A stretch of DNA of 64,000 nt from Gammaproteobacteria bacterium (GCA_009840525.1 VXNP01000109.1:1-64000), one strand, 5' to 3'; shown: positions 17,401 through 30,200, numbered from the stretch's first letter. Translations and numbers: made by a program. Notes: a model not told the origin generated them from the sequence alone.

Positions 17401-17607
17401 GCTGATCCTCTGTTCAACACCAACTCGCTCAGGACGAAAATAGCACTGCCCTCGGGGAACGAGTGCAGGAGCTGGAATGTGACGTCTCCGGGGAACGTCG
17501 TTGTCTGGCTGGAATCCGATGGAGGGCGTTAAGCTCGACTACCTCCGGGCCGGTTGCGAGCGACGGCGCGGCTCCTCGAAGGGCGACTCCAAGAGAGGAA
17601 GACCCCG

Positions 17608-19995
17608 ATGAACAGCATCGTCCGCCTTGCCTTCGCGGCTGCAACGGCCCTCGCCACGGCTGCCACCGCGATGGCCCAGCAGCTTCCTCCGTCCGACTCC
17701 CCCGGCGCCCTTCCCTACGACCTCGCCTTCGGGATGGCGTCGTTCATCTGGGACACGCATTTCGCGGTTTCGGCGGACGGGCGCTTCGTCGCCTACGACG
17801 TGCGGGTTCCGCCTGCGGACACGACGGCCAACCTGGACGAGCGCTATCAGCCCAACGGCACGCCCAGCTCGGTGGTGGGAGCGACCATCCGATACACGGA
17901 CATGGCGAGCAAACGCACGATCGAGGTCTGCCCGGGAGGCACCTGCTGGAGGCCGGTGTGGTCCCCGGACGGGGCGGCGATCGCGTTCTTCTCGGACGCC
18001 GATGGCCTGCCTCAACTGTGGGTGCACGATGTCGCGGCGGGCACGTCGCGCAAACTCTCCGAGGAGCCGGTCAAGCCGAAGCTCTGGCACGGGGATGAGC
18101 CGCGCTGGAGCCCGGACGGTTCGACGCTGTACATCGGGTTCGCGCCGGAGGGGCCGTTCCGCAACCCGATGCGCCCGGCCGAGGTGCGGCCGGAGAACCC
18201 GGCCGGGGTCGTGGTTCTGCGCAGCGGCAGCGAGGCGGCCGCGGCTCCTCAGGAGGAAGCACCGCCGCCCACGCCGATGACCGACCACTACGCGCGCGAG
18301 CACCTGGTGGCCATCAAGGCGGTCGATGTCGCGAGCGGGGAGACGCGCATGCTCGTGGCCCAGGACGCGGAGTTCCCGGCGGGCACGCTGCGCCGTTCGG
18401 CCTCCGGCAGATGGCTGGGGTACCTCTCCACCTTCCGCCCGGAGAGCGACACCACCCAGTCCACGGTGATGGATGTCGCGGTGGTGCCCACAGCGGGCGG
18501 CCTACCGGTCCCGGTCGTGCGCAACGTCCCGCTCACCCGGAACGACTACTTCGGCGTCAGCTACGCCTGGCACCCGTCGGACGACCGGCTGGTGTACCTG
18601 GACGGGAAGCGCATGCACCTGCTCGACCTGCGTTCGGGATCGCCTGCCACCCCCGTGCCCCTCGCTCCGGAACTGGGCGACGTGGCCCCGACCGTCTTCG
18701 CCTTCACGCGCGATGGCCGGGCAGGAGTGATGGGCGTTGAAGTGGTCGACGACCAAGGCTACGGCGACCCGCGTCCGCGCGCGATCGCCGTCGTTCCGCT
18801 GGACGGCAGCCCCCCGAACACCTTCGCCCTCGACGACGAACGCTGGACCTACGACCAGGTCCTCAAGGCCGACGAACGGACCGCATGGCAGCCGGACGGC
18901 TCATCCATTTCAGTGCTGGTCACCGAGCGCGCGACCGGCGACAAGGCCATCCTCCGCTTCGATCCGGCCACGGACGACAGCCGCGTGCTCTGGAAGGCCC
19001 GCGCGAGGCTCGTCAACCTCACGTCTGGCGGCAGCCACGACTTCATCGTGGGCCAGTACGAGGACATGCGCACGCCGTCGAACATCTTCCACTTCGACGC
19101 CGACTTCTCGGCCCGCGAGCGCATCTCGCACATCGATCCGCGCCTGGACGATGTGGAGGTGGGAACCGCGGAGATCTTCGAGACCACCGTGCCGCTTCAC
19201 GACGGCACCCTCGCCACCGTCAAGACCGCCGTGCTGCTCCCCCCGGGAGCAACGCGGGGCGACCGCCTTCCCGCGCTCGTCACGATGTACCCGGGCAGCG
19301 ACATCACCCGCCGCGCCGCCGACTTCGGGGGCGGAAGCGTGTTCACCGTGCCGAACCTGGTCTTCACCAGCCGCGGCTATGCGGTGGTGCTCTGCGACCT
19401 GACCCTCGGCCCCAACGAGCAGGCCGGCAACCCGATCCGCGACATGGTCGACGTGCTCCTGCCCCAGGTCTACCGCGCCGCCGAGCTCGGCTACGTGGAC
19501 CTGAACCGGCTTGCGATCACGGGCCAGTCGTTCGGCGGCTACGGCACCGGCTCGATCATCACGCGCACCAACATCTTCCGCGCGGCGGTGCCCATCTCGG
19601 GCATCTTCGACCTGTTCGGGACCTACGGGCGCATCGATGTCGACGGCGGCGGCTTCTTCCTGGCCTGGAGCGAGGGCGGGCAGGCGCGCATGGGCACGCA
19701 TCCCTGGGCCGACGTGCGCCGCTATCTCGAAAATTCGCCGTACTACAATGCGGACAAGATCGCGACCCCGGTGCTGATCGTGCACGGAACCGAGGACATG
19801 GCCTATCACGACGCGGGGAAGCTCTTCAGCGCGCTCCGGCGGCTGGGAAAGCCCGCGCAACTGGCGTCGTACCTGGATCAGGGCCACGTCATTTCGTCAT
19901 GGCGGAGGTCGAGCGCGATCGACGCGGCCCGGCGCATGGTGGAGTTCTACCGGCGGCATCTCGGGGATCCGGCGCCGAACCAGATGATCCCCTGA
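17608..19995 (+). CDS. S9 family (prolyl oligopeptidase-type) secreted peptidase
   Basis: A 795-residue enzyme with a Sec signal ending near ATAMAQQ. The N-terminal 450 residues are WD40/TolB-like propeller repeats ([29 protein letters not shown]). The C-terminal alpha/beta-hydrolase domain has the nucleophile Ser641 in [10 protein letters not shown], Asp730 in [14 protein letters not shown] and His760 in DQGHVISSW. It should cleave short peptides in the periplasm. ATG 17608 follows AGAGAGGAA at good distance; the in-frame ATG at 17554 would lengthen the leader without need. The 207-base gap to the divergent serpin gene holds no other recognisable element. Confidence 0.88.
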   Translation: MNSIVRLAFAAATALATAATAMAQQLPPSDSPGALPYDLAFGMASFIWDTHFAVSADGRFVAYDVRVPPADTTANLDERYQPNGTPSSVVGATIRYTDMASKRTIEVCPGGTCWRPVWSPDGAAIAFFSDADGLPQLWVHDVAAGTSRKLSEEPVKPKLWHGDEPRWSPDGSTLYIGFAPEGPFRNPMRPAEVRPENPAGVVVLRSGSEAAAAPQEEAPPPTPMTDHYAREHLVAIKAVDVASGETRMLVAQDAEFPAGTLRRSASGRWLGYLSTFRPESDTTQSTVMDVAVVPTAGGLPVPVVRNVPLTRNDYFGVSYAWHPSDDRLVYLDGKRMHLLDLRSGSPATPVPLAPELGDVAPTVFAFTRDGRAGVMGVEVVDDQGYGDPRPRAIAVVPLDGSPPNTFALDDERWTYDQVLKADERTAWQPDGSSISVLVTERATGDKAILRFDPATDDSRVLWKARARLVNLTSGGSHDFIVGQYEDMRTPSNIFHFDADFSARERISHIDPRLDDVEVGTAEIFETTVPLHDGTLATVKTAVLLPPGATRGDRLPALVTMYPGSDITRRAADFGGGSVFTVPNLVFTSRGYAVVLCDLTLGPNEQAGNPIRDMVDVLLPQVYRAAELGYVDLNRLAITGQSFGGYGTGSIITRTNIFRAAVPISGIFDLFGTYGRIDVDGGGFFLAWSEGGQARMGTHPWADVRRYLENSPYYNADKIATPVLIVHGTEDMAYHDAGKLFSALRRLGKPAQLASYLDQGHVISSWRRSSAIDAARRMVEFYRRHLGDPAPNQMIP

Positions 19996-20057
19996 CTCAA
20001 CGGGAACCACATCCTCTTCCCGAACACGACCACCCACGCCACCCCAGGATCCATCCC

Positions 20058-20450
20058 ATGCAACTCGGCGCCTTCTCCATCAGCCTTTCCGTCAACGATC
20101 TCGAAGCCTCGAAATCCTTCTACGAGAAGCTCGGCTTCAGGCAGACCGGCGGGGACGGCAAGGGATATCTGATCATGGTCAACGACAGCACGATCATCGG
20201 CCTCTTCCACGGGATGTTCGAGGGCAATATCCTCACCTTCAACCCCGGACTGGCGCAGGACATGTCGCGGCCGGAGATCTTCACCGACGTGAGGGAGATC
20301 CGCGCGTCGCTGGTGGCGGACGGCGTGGAGATGTCGACGGATACGGACCCGGAGGGCACCGGGCCGGCGCACATCGTCGTGGTGGATCCGGACGGGAATC
20401 CGGTGCTGATCGACCAGTTCTTTCCGAGACCGGGGAGCGAAGGGAAATGA
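20058..20450 (+). CDS. VOC family protein (glyoxalase fold)
   Basis: A 130-residue single-module member of the vicinal-oxygen-chelate superfamily: [20 protein letters not shown] at the N-terminus and [19 protein letters not shown] at the C-terminus. Such proteins are metal-dependent lyases, dioxygenases or fosfomycin-type resistance proteins, or plain binding proteins; nothing here decides between them. Only one of the usual metal ligands per half is obvious. It is 62 bases after the S9 peptidase and 16 bases before the SRPBCC gene, so the last two are probably co-transcribed. Confidence 0.82.
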   Translation: MQLGAFSISLSVNDLEASKSFYEKLGFRQTGGDGKGYLIMVNDSTIIGLFHGMFEGNILTFNPGLAQDMSRPEIFTDVREIRASLVADGVEMSTDTDPEGTGPAHIVVVDPDGNPVLIDQFFPRPGSEGK

Positions 20451-20466
20451 AACCGAGGGGAGAGCC

Positions 20467-20919
20467 TTGAGCCGCACAGAGATACAGCGCACAATCGCCG
20501 CGCCCGCCGACAAGGTCTTCGCAACGGTCGCCGACGTGAGACAGTTCTCTCGCGCCGTGGAGCACATCGAGCGCGTCGAGTTCGTGTCCGACACCCGGAC
20601 CGGCCTGGGCACCCGCTTCCGCGAAACCCGCCGGATGCGTGGGCGGGAGGCCACGGTCGAGCTCGAGATCACGGAGTTCGCAGAGCCCGAGCGAGTCCGG
20701 TTCCTGTCGGAGGCCGGTGGTGTGAAGTGGGACACGGTCTTCACGGTTGCGGCAGCCCGGAACGGCAACACGCGCCTGATGTTGGTCATGGAAGCTACGC
20801 CTCTCACCTTCCCCGCCCGGCTCATGGTGCCGCTGATGAAGGGCATGGTCCGCAAGGCGATTGCCGCGGACATGGACGCGGTCAAGAGGTATTGCGAGAG
20901 ATCTTCGGGAGGTTCGTAG
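20467..20919 (+). CDS. SRPBCC (START-like) family protein
   Basis: A 150-residue protein starting at TTG 20467, which follows GGGGAG by 4 bases. It opens EIQRTIAAPADKVFATVADV, the standard start of polyketide cyclase/START-like folds, with a hydrophobic ligand cavity expected. A second, unrelated SRPBCC gene is at 54063-54545. It follows the VOC gene closely. Ligand and role are unknown. Confidence 0.78.
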   Translation: MSRTEIQRTIAAPADKVFATVADVRQFSRAVEHIERVEFVSDTRTGLGTRFRETRRMRGREATVELEITEFAEPERVRFLSEAGGVKWDTVFTVAAARNGNTRLMLVMEATPLTFPARLMVPLMKGMVRKAIAADMDAVKRYCERSSGGS

Positions 20920-21018
20920 CACGCCGGGGTTTGCATCGTGGTTCGAGCGCATCCAGCTTTGGGCGCTTAATGTTCCGATACCCTTATCGACATCGATACC
21001 ACTCAGAGACACATACAT

Positions 21019-23283
<2,265 letters not shown>

Positions 23284-23359
23284 CGCAAACGCGGCTCGTC
23301 GATTCACGGACGCGAACCCCTTCAATTCGAACACACGAAGCCGTCCCACAGGAGGATTC

Positions 23360-24763
23360 ATGACATTTGATGCACTCGCGGGGCGTCGCTCCGGCGGCGC
23401 AGCGCTCTTCCTGCTTGCACTCGCCCCCGCGCTTGGAGCCGAGCTCACCGCGCAGAAGCCGGTCCATGTCCCGGAAGACATCCCCGCCCGCGTCCAACCC
23501 CTGCCCTCCCTGCGCGAGCAGGCGGCGGAGCAACAGGAGTGGCTGGAGCTGCGCATCGGCCAGGTCTTGCCTCGGCTGATGGCGGAATACGACGTGCGCA
23601 TGTGGATCCTGTCGATGCGCGAGTACGCGGAGGATCCGGTTTTCTGGTCGATCATCTCGCCCACCACCTTCGCCGCCCGCCGGCGCTCCATCTACGTCTT
23701 CACCCGCCAGGACGACGGTGCGGTCGAGAGGCTGGCGCTCGGCGGGACCGACCAGGGCGGGGTCTTCCAGGCCTATCGCTCGACGCGGCCGGCGCCCACT
23801 CAGCCCACCGCGGAGCTGGTCGGCAACGAGCAGTGGAGGCTCCTGCGCGAGCTGGTGGAGGACCGCGATCCCGAGAACATCGTCCTGAACATCGACCCCG
23901 ACTGGGCCTTCTCCGACGGCCTGCACGCCGGGGAGCGCGAGGCTCTGGAGGAAGCGCTGGGCCCGGAGCTGATGGGCCGCGTGAAGCGCGAGCCGCGCCT
24001 GGCCATGAACTACATCGCGCTGCGCCTGCCGGAGATGATGCCCCGCTACCGCAAGATCGAGGAGACGGTGCACGCGGTCATCTCGGAGGCGTTCTCGAAC
24101 GCGGTGATCACTCCCGGCGAGACCACCATCGAGGACGTGGAGTGGTGGATGCGCCAGCGGGTGCGCGACCTGGGCTACACGGTCTGGTTCCAGGCCAACG
24201 TGGACGTGCAGCGGGCGGGCGAGGTGCCCTCGGACCGGCCCGCGGTGATCGAGCGGGGCGACCTGCTTTGGACCGACTTCGGGGTGGTGGCGCAGAACCT
24301 CCACACCGACACGCAGCACCTGGGCTACGTCCTGCGCGAGGGTGAGACCGAGGTGCCGGCGGGGCTCCGGCAATGCATCGCCAACTCGAACCGCCTGCAG
24401 GACATCCTGCTCGAGCACATGGAGCCGGGGCTGACCGGCAACGTGATCCTGGCCAACACGCTCGCCCAGATGCGGGAGGAAGGAATCAACGGGACCGTGT
24501 ACACGCACCCCATCGGGGACCACGGGCACGGCGCAGGGCCGCTGATCGGCCGATGGGACGGGCAGGAAGGGGTGCCGGTGCGCGGCGACGCGGTGTTGCT
24601 GCCCTCGACCTGGCACGCGATCGAGCTTCAGGCCACGACCCCGATCCCCGAGTGGGACGGCAAGGCGGCCAGTTGCCGCCAGGAGGAGGAGGCGTACCTC
24701 GACACCGAGGGCGCGCGCCACTGGGTGTTCCGGAGGCAAAGCAGGTTCCACATCGTGTGGTAA
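23360..24763 (+). CDS. secreted M24 family metallopeptidase (Xaa-Pro aminopeptidase-like)
   Basis: A 467-residue protein with a Sec-type leader (LFLLALAPALGAELTAQ) and an AGGAGG ribosome site 4 bases before the ATG. The C-terminal half has the pita-bread fold ligands: DLLWTDFG, HTDTQHLGY, HPIGDHGHGAGP and HAIELQ, which supply the two aspartates, the histidine and a glutamate of the dimetal site. The N-terminal 200 residues are the creatinase-like non-catalytic domain. It should remove residues from proline-containing peptides outside the cytoplasm. An M28 peptidase gene follows 37 bases downstream, so the pair likely forms a peptide-degrading operon. Confidence 0.87.
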   Translation: MTFDALAGRRSGGAALFLLALAPALGAELTAQKPVHVPEDIPARVQPLPSLREQAAEQQEWLELRIGQVLPRLMAEYDVRMWILSMREYAEDPVFWSIISPTTFAARRRSIYVFTRQDDGAVERLALGGTDQGGVFQAYRSTRPAPTQPTAELVGNEQWRLLRELVEDRDPENIVLNIDPDWAFSDGLHAGEREALEEALGPELMGRVKREPRLAMNYIALRLPEMMPRYRKIEETVHAVISEAFSNAVITPGETTIEDVEWWMRQRVRDLGYTVWFQANVDVQRAGEVPSDRPAVIERGDLLWTDFGVVAQNLHTDTQHLGYVLREGETEVPAGLRQCIANSNRLQDILLEHMEPGLTGNVILANTLAQMREEGINGTVYTHPIGDHGHGAGPLIGRWDGQEGVPVRGDAVLLPSTWHAIELQATTPIPEWDGKAASCRQEEEAYLDTEGARHWVFRRQSRFHIVW

Positions 24764-24800
24764 GTGGATGACGGTTTTGTAGCAGGCAAGGAAGGACGAC

Positions 24801-26411
24801 ATGAAGACGATGCGAATCACGATGCGAGGATGGGCCCTGGGAATGCTGTTGGGCTCAGCCGCGGCGCTGGCCAGTCCGACGCAGGCAGCCGCAGCCCAGC
24901 GGCTTGCGGTGCCAGACCCCGTGCTCGAAGGCATCTGGACCGAGGCGATGGGCAACTCGCAGATCGAGTCCATGGGACAGGTGCTGCTGGACGCCATCGG
25001 CCCGCGGCTCACCGGCTCGCCGCACATGGAACGGGCCCAGGAATGGGCGGTCTCGATGCTCTCCGGCTGGGGGGTGGAGGCCCGCACCGAGGAGTACGGC
25101 ACGTGGGAGGGCTGGGACCGCGGCGTCAGCCACGTGGACCTGGTGTCGCCGCGGGTGCGCTCGCTGGAGGGGCGCATCCTGGCGTGGAGCCCCGGGACCG
25201 GGGGCGAGCCGGTCGAAGGCGGGGTCGCCGTCCTGCCGGAAATGCGCTCGCCGGCGGACTGGCAGGCCTTCCTGGGCACGGTGAGCGGCAAGTGGGTGAT
25301 GTTCTCCTACGCGCAGCCGACCTGCCGCGCGGACGAGCAGTGGCTCGAGTTCGCACAGGACGGATCGTACGAAGCCATGGCCGAGGCGCGCACGGCGGGC
25401 AACCGGGCCTGGAACCAGAACCTGGCCGCCACCGGCACGCGCGATCCGCGCCGCCGCGACCTGCACGCGCAGATCGAGGAGGCCGGCGCGCTGGGGATCG
25501 TGACTTCGCTCTGGCCGGGTTCGTACGGCACGACCCGCGTCTTCAACGCCTACAACCGTGAGACCCCCACCTTCGAGCTGGGGTGCGAGGACTACGGGCT
25601 CGTCCATCGCCTGGCCGCCAACGGACAGGAGCCGGTGCTGCGGCTGACCGCGGAAGCCGTGAACTTGGGCGAGGTGCCGGTCTCCAACGTCATCGGCACC
25701 ATTCCGGGGACCGAGCTTCCGGACGAGTACGTCATGCTCTCGGCCCATTTCGACTCCTGGGAGGGCGGATCGGGCGCGACCGACAACGCCACCGGCTCGC
25801 TGCTCATGCTCGAGACCATGCGCATCCTGTCCGCCGTGTATCCGGACCCGAAGCGCACCATCCTCATCGGGCTCTGGAACGGGGAGGAACAGGGGCTCAA
25901 CGGCTCGCGCGCATTCAGCGAAGACCATCCCGAGGTGGTTGATGGGCTGCAGGTGCTCTTCAACCAGGACAACGGTACCGGACGGGTGGTGAACATCTCC
26001 GCCCAGGGGTTCACGGGGGTGGGAGCGTCGCTCGCAAAGTGGCTGACGCGGGTGCCGGTCGAGGTCTCGGGCCACGTGAGCCTGAGGCTGCCGGGCAACC
26101 CGGGCGGAGGCGGCTCGGACTACGCCTCCTTCGTCTGCCACGGGGCGCCCGGCATCAACCTGAGCGCGCTGTCATGGGATTACGGGTCGCACACCTGGCA
26201 CACCCATCGCGACACCTTCGACAAGCTCGTGTTCGATGACCTGAAGAACAACGCGGTGCTGGCGGCCTCGCTCGTCTACCTGGCTTCCGAGGATGATCAG
26301 CGGGTGAGTCGCGAGCGGCGAGAACTGATCATGGGGCTCGGCGGAACCGGCGGGCGCTGGCCGGAATGCACGCCCGCGGCGCGGAGTTCGCGGGCCAGCC
26401 AGAGGATGTAG
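24801..26411 (+). CDS. secreted M28 family aminopeptidase/carboxypeptidase
   Basis: A 536-residue zinc peptidase with a signal peptide ending around ASPTQAAAAQR. After a PA-like middle region come the M28 ligands: His and Asp in LSAHFDSWEGG and SGATDNATG, the glutamate pair in WNGEEQGLNGS, Asp in LFNQDNGTG and the last His in HTWHTHRDTFD. AAGGAAGG precedes the ATG. It is clearly paralogous to the M28 enzyme at 57723-59339, sharing LTGSP, YGTW.GW.RG.(S/T)H.DL and the WPEC..PARSS tail. It follows the M24 gene, so joint breakdown of peptides is likely. Confidence 0.9.
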   Translation: MKTMRITMRGWALGMLLGSAAALASPTQAAAAQRLAVPDPVLEGIWTEAMGNSQIESMGQVLLDAIGPRLTGSPHMERAQEWAVSMLSGWGVEARTEEYGTWEGWDRGVSHVDLVSPRVRSLEGRILAWSPGTGGEPVEGGVAVLPEMRSPADWQAFLGTVSGKWVMFSYAQPTCRADEQWLEFAQDGSYEAMAEARTAGNRAWNQNLAATGTRDPRRRDLHAQIEEAGALGIVTSLWPGSYGTTRVFNAYNRETPTFELGCEDYGLVHRLAANGQEPVLRLTAEAVNLGEVPVSNVIGTIPGTELPDEYVMLSAHFDSWEGGSGATDNATGSLLMLETMRILSAVYPDPKRTILIGLWNGEEQGLNGSRAFSEDHPEVVDGLQVLFNQDNGTGRVVNISAQGFTGVGASLAKWLTRVPVEVSGHVSLRLPGNPGGGGSDYASFVCHGAPGINLSALSWDYGSHTWHTHRDTFDKLVFDDLKNNAVLAASLVYLASEDDQRVSRERRELIMGLGGTGGRWPECTPAARSSRASQRM

Positions 26412-26454
26412 GGAGGGCGCGGGGCGCGCGGACGCAAGACGGTGTCGGGATCCG

Positions 26455-27684
26455 TCAGCCGTCCGCGGCTGGCGGCCCGTCACCTCCCCACACCCAGCGG
26501 TCGACCACCACCGACGTGGTGATCTGGCCCCACAGGTTGGTCACCGTGCGGAACATGTCAGGGATGCGGTCGATGCCGAGCAGGATGCCCAGCCCGCCGA
26601 GCGGCACCCCCGCCACGTCCAGCGCGGGCGCCATGGTGAAGATGCTCGCCGACGGCACCGGCGCGATGGTGAGCGCGACCAGGAATACCGCGAGCACCGC
26701 CCCTCCGGCCGCGGCGAGCGGGAACGGCACCTCGAACAGGTGCGCCAGGAAAACCACCGCGGCCCCTTGGAAGAGCGCGCTGCCGGGCCGGTAGAGCGAC
26801 GCGCCCAGGGGCAGCACCAGGTCGGCGACGTTCTCCGAAACCCCCAGCTTCCCGCTCGCCTCCTGGAGCGACGCCGGGAGGGCGGCCACCGTGCTGGTGC
26901 TCGCGAACGCGATGGAGGTGGCGCCGAACACGCCCTTCACGTAGCGGCCGGGACCGATGCCGCCCACCCAGCGCAGCAGCACCAGGAACACCCCGCCGGT
27001 GAACACGAGGAGCCCGGCGAGCACGGCCGCGACGAACACCGCCAGGCTCTGCACCAAGTCCCACCCGAGCTGCGCGGTCACCGGGGCGGCCAGCCCGAAG
27101 ACCCCCACCGGCGCGCACCAGAGCACCCACCAGACCAGCTTGATCAGGGTCGCCGAGACCGCGTCGGCGAAGGTCATCAACTGCTCCTTGTGCTTCCCGC
27201 CGAGCGCGGCCGCGGCCGCCCCGAAGAGCGCCGTGAACACGATCAGCGGGAGCAGGCTCCCCGCCGAGGCGGCCGCGAAGGGGTTGGGCGGCACCAGGGT
27301 CACCAGGAAGTCGACGACCCCGGGAATCTCGGGCGCGGCCTGTTCGCCGGCGGCCGGCATCGCCACCTCCGGCGCGAAGCGCAGGAAGAAGGCCATGGTC
27401 GCCATGCCCAGCACGATCGCCGGCGGGGTGGTGATCCAGTAGAAGCCGAGGGTGGTGCCGCCCAGCCGCCCGAGTTTGCGCAGGTCGCCGAGGCGCGCCA
27501 CCCCGGTGAAGATCACCGCCACCACCAGCGGAATCACCACCATGCGGATGGCGTTCATGAAGACGGTGCCGATGGGCGCGGAGGCCAGCGCCACCGACAT
27601 GAGCGCCTCCGACCCGGTGGCCGCGGCGAGCAACCCGACCGCCAGGCCCAGGACGAGTCCCGCGGCGATGAGGATGTGCAGCAT
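26455..27684 (-). CDS. dicarboxylate/amino acid:cation symporter (DAACS, SLC1)
   Basis: A 409-residue membrane protein with about 8 helices and two re-entrant loops. Family motifs are visible: FMNAIRMVVIPLVVAVIFTG near the N-terminus, a serine/threonine-rich hairpin FASTSTVAALPASL (the usual SSSAATLP is altered), and IDRIPDMFRTVTNLWGQ near the C-terminus, the substrate-binding segment where GltPh has an arginine and asparagine. It should import a dicarboxylate or amino acid with sodium or protons. It is convergent with the M28 gene, 43 bases away, and would fit uptake of amino acids released by the peptidases. Confidence 0.87.
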   Translation of the reverse strand: MLHILIAAGLVLGLAVGLLAAATGSEALMSVALASAPIGTVFMNAIRMVVIPLVVAVIFTGVARLGDLRKLGRLGGTTLGFYWITTPPAIVLGMATMAFFLRFAPEVAMPAAGEQAAPEIPGVVDFLVTLVPPNPFAAASAGSLLPLIVFTALFGAAAAALGGKHKEQLMTFADAVSATLIKLVWWVLWCAPVGVFGLAAPVTAQLGWDLVQSLAVFVAAVLAGLLVFTGGVFLVLLRWVGGIGPGRYVKGVFGATSIAFASTSTVAALPASLQEASGKLGVSENVADLVLPLGASLYRPGSALFQGAAVVFLAHLFEVPFPLAAAGGAVLAVFLVALTIAPVPSASIFTMAPALDVAGVPLGGLGILLGIDRIPDMFRTVTNLWGQITTSVVVDRWVWGGDGPPAADG

Positions 27685-27824
27685 GGCGGTACTCCGGGCT
27701 GGAGGTCGGGCGCCGGTCGGCTGGGCGGCGCCGGCGGGGCTGCACCGATGCTACGCCGCGTTCTTCCCGTCCGGCAACCCCGCAATCAGGGTATCTTCCT
27801 CCACCCCCGACCCGGAGACCTCCC

Positions 27825-28235
27825 GTGACCGACCCCTACCTCCTCGCGATCGCCATTCTGGGCGGCCTTCTCGCCGTCGCCGCTTTCGTTATCGCCATCG
27901 TGCTCCGGCGCTACACCCGGCTGCGCCTGGAGATGCCGGCCCGGCTTCGGGACGCGCGCGAGGACGCGGTGGCGCGCAGCACGGCGGTTGTGCGCGGGCA
28001 GGCGTTCGAGCACCTGGCGCCCTTCATGGACGACTTCGGCTACCATCCCCGGGACGCCCGCTTTCTTGGAAGCCCCATCGACCTTGTCGTCTTTGACGGC
28101 CTCGGCGAGACCGATGTGCGCGAGATCGTCTTCGTGGAGGTCAAGACAGGCCGGTCTCGCCTGAGCGCGCGTGAGCGGGCGGTGCAGAAAGCCGTGCTCG
28201 AAGGGCGGGTCACCTGGCGCGAGCTGCGGGCCTGA
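27825..28235 (+). CDS. membrane-anchored Holliday junction resolvase-like nuclease
   Basis: A 136-residue protein starting at GTG 27825 (GGAG 5-8 bases upstream). One N-terminal membrane helix (about residues 5-27) is followed by a PD-(D/E)xK core: GSPIDLVVFDGL supplies the aspartate and IVFVEVKTGRS the E-x-K pair. This arrangement matches the endonuclease family PF10107 annotated as Holliday junction resolvase-related. It should act on DNA at the inner face of the membrane, but no substrate has been shown for this family to my knowledge. The divergent neighbour is the DAACS transporter. Confidence 0.75.
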   Translation: MTDPYLLAIAILGGLLAVAAFVIAIVLRRYTRLRLEMPARLRDAREDAVARSTAVVRGQAFEHLAPFMDDFGYHPRDARFLGSPIDLVVFDGLGETDVREIVFVEVKTGRSRLSARERAVQKAVLEGRVTWRELRA

Positions 28236-28269
28236 CCGCGTCCGCGGGCCGGAGCAGCCCGTGGAGTGT

Positions 28270-28289
28270 GCCCCGGAGACTCTCGGGGC
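28270..28289 (+). other. hairpin before the SLC13 permease gene
   Basis: GCCCCGG and TCGGGGC can pair through 7 base pairs (one G-U) around a 6-base loop, 34 bases after the nuclease stop codon. There is no T-run after it, so it is a weak terminator candidate. It is followed directly by TAGAAT (28290-28295), a -10-like word 6 bases before the ATG at 28302, and no ribosome site is seen between, so the permease message may be leaderless. No matching -35 is evident. Confidence 0.35.
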
Positions 28290-28301
28290 TAGAATAGTCG
28301 C

Positions 28302-30080
28302 ATGACCTACGAAATCGTTTTCGTGCTTGTGGTTGCGGCGGCGGCCCTGGTGCTCTTCGCCATGGATCGCATCCGGCTCGACCAGCTCTCCATGTCGGTT
28401 CCGGTGGTGCTGCTGCTGGGCGGTATCATAGGCCCGCTGGAGGCGCTCTCCGGCCTCTCCAGCGAGGCCACCGTAACCGTGGCGGCGATGCTGGTGCTCG
28501 GGCTGGGGCTGCGCAAGACGGGGCTGGTGGCGGCGATCGGCATCTGGGCGCGCACGGCGCCGCTGGGCGGCAAGACCCTGCGCATGTTCATCCTGTGCCT
28601 GCTGGTGGCCTTCCTTTCGCCGTTCCTGAACAACACCGCGGTGGTGATCGTGTTCATCCCGGTGTTCGCGGCGCTCGCCGAGCAGGCCGACGAACCGGTC
28701 TCGCTGTACCTGATGCCCCTCTCGTTCGTGGCCATCATGGGGGGCACGGTTACCCTGATCGGCACCGCCACCAACCTGGTCGTGCACGGGGAGGCGGTGG
28801 CGCGCGGGTATGACGAGCTGACCATGTTCTCCATCGCGCCGGTGGGGCTGATCTGCCTGGCGGTGGGGATGCTCTACCTCTTCACCATCGGGCGTCACCA
28901 GATGCCCCGCCGGGAGCGCCCGCCGGATCTGTCCAGCCGCTACGGCGTGCGCCGGTTCACGACCGAGTTGCGGGTGGGGCGAGGCTCGCCCGCGGCCGGG
29001 CGCTCGCTGGCCGAGTTGCGCTGGGGCGAGCGCTTCGACGTCGTGGTCGTGGGAATCGAGCGGGGTGGACGGGTCATCTCGCTCCCCGCGGGCGAGCGCG
29101 TGATCGAGGCCGGCGACAGGCTCTACGCCCAGGGCGCGGCCGACAACCTGCTGCGGCTCGCCCAGGGACAGCGGCTGGACACGCCCGAGGGGAAGCCACC
29201 GCAGGAGGCGAGCGAGACCGTCGTCGGCGGGCGGATGGTGGAGGTCATCATGGGGCCGGGCTCGGCGCTCGTGGGGCGGACGCTGAAGGACCTCTCCTTC
29301 GCCCAGCGCTACGACGTGACCGTGCTCGGGGTCCAGAGCCACGGCGCCGCAGTGACAGACCGGATCGCGCAGCTTGAGTTCTCCGTGGGCGACATCCTCC
29401 TGGTGCGCGGGGAGGCGAGCGCCCTCGACCGTCTGGCCGACGAACCCGGCTTCATCCTGATGGCCGAGGTGGACCACCCGGTGGGCAGCCGGCCGCGCGC
29501 CGCTTTCGCGGCCGCTATCATGGCCGCGGTGGTACTGGCCGCGAGCGTCGGCCTCTTCCCCATCTCCACGTCGGCCATGGCGGGGGTGGCGCTCATGGTG
29601 TTCACCGGGTGCGTGCGCGTCGACGAGATCTACGCGGAGCTTGACTGGCTGGTCGTGTTCGTGATGGCCGGGCTCATCCCGCTGGGGCTGGCGATGGAGT
29701 CGACGGGCGCGGCCGCCTGGATCGCCTCGGGGGTGGTGGGCGCGACCTCCGGGCTCGGCGAAACCGGGATGATCGCGGCGTTCTACCTGCTGACGGCGGT
29801 CATGACTGCCGTGGTGGCGAACACCGCCACGGCCGTGATGCTCACCCCGGTCGCCATCCTTGTGGCCCAGAACGCCGGGCTCAACCCCTACGCCCTTCTG
29901 GTAACGGTGATGTTCGGAGCCTCCGCCTCCTTCGTCACCCCGTTCGGCTACAAGACGAACGTGATGATCTACTCGCCGGGCGGATACCGCTTCATGGACT
30001 TCGTGAAGGTGGGGGGGCCGCTCAACCTGCTCCTCGCGATCGTGGCCTCGATCTGCATCCCGTTCTTCTGGCCGAGCTGA
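28302..30080 (+). CDS. SLC13-type permease with two RCK_C (TrkA-C) domains
   Basis: A 592-residue transporter. An N-terminal membrane block (about residues 1-195, with LLLGGIIGPLEALSGL and LVAFLSPFLNNTAVVIVFIP) is followed by two TrkA-C regulatory domains (about 210-375; each has a GRSLAELR / GRTLKDLSFAQRY unit) and a second membrane block to the end. The conserved NNTA and NTATAVML motifs match the helix-breaking substrate hairpins of SLC13/DASS and CitT-like transporters. Dicarboxylate, sulfate or a related anion with sodium is the likely cargo. The RCK_C domains suggest gating by a bound ligand. Confidence 0.87.
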   Translation: MTYEIVFVLVVAAAALVLFAMDRIRLDQLSMSVPVVLLLGGIIGPLEALSGLSSEATVTVAAMLVLGLGLRKTGLVAAIGIWARTAPLGGKTLRMFILCLLVAFLSPFLNNTAVVIVFIPVFAALAEQADEPVSLYLMPLSFVAIMGGTVTLIGTATNLVVHGEAVARGYDELTMFSIAPVGLICLAVGMLYLFTIGRHQMPRRERPPDLSSRYGVRRFTTELRVGRGSPAAGRSLAELRWGERFDVVVVGIERGGRVISLPAGERVIEAGDRLYAQGAADNLLRLAQGQRLDTPEGKPPQEASETVVGGRMVEVIMGPGSALVGRTLKDLSFAQRYDVTVLGVQSHGAAVTDRIAQLEFSVGDILLVRGEASALDRLADEPGFILMAEVDHPVGSRPRAAFAAAIMAAVVLAASVGLFPISTSAMAGVALMVFTGCVRVDEIYAELDWLVVFVMAGLIPLGLAMESTGAAAWIASGVVGATSGLGETGMIAAFYLLTAVMTAVVANTATAVMLTPVAILVAQNAGLNPYALLVTVMFGASASFVTPFGYKTNVMIYSPGGYRFMDFVKVGGPLNLLLAIVASICIPFFWPS

Positions 30081-30200
30081 GGGCACGCCCCGCGGCAACC
30101 TCCTCACCACAGAAGGAATCACATGGTATCGAGAGCGTGAGGCATCCTGCCGGGCTAGCGGGCTGGTGCGAACATCGTTCCCGGGGACGAGCGACATGCG

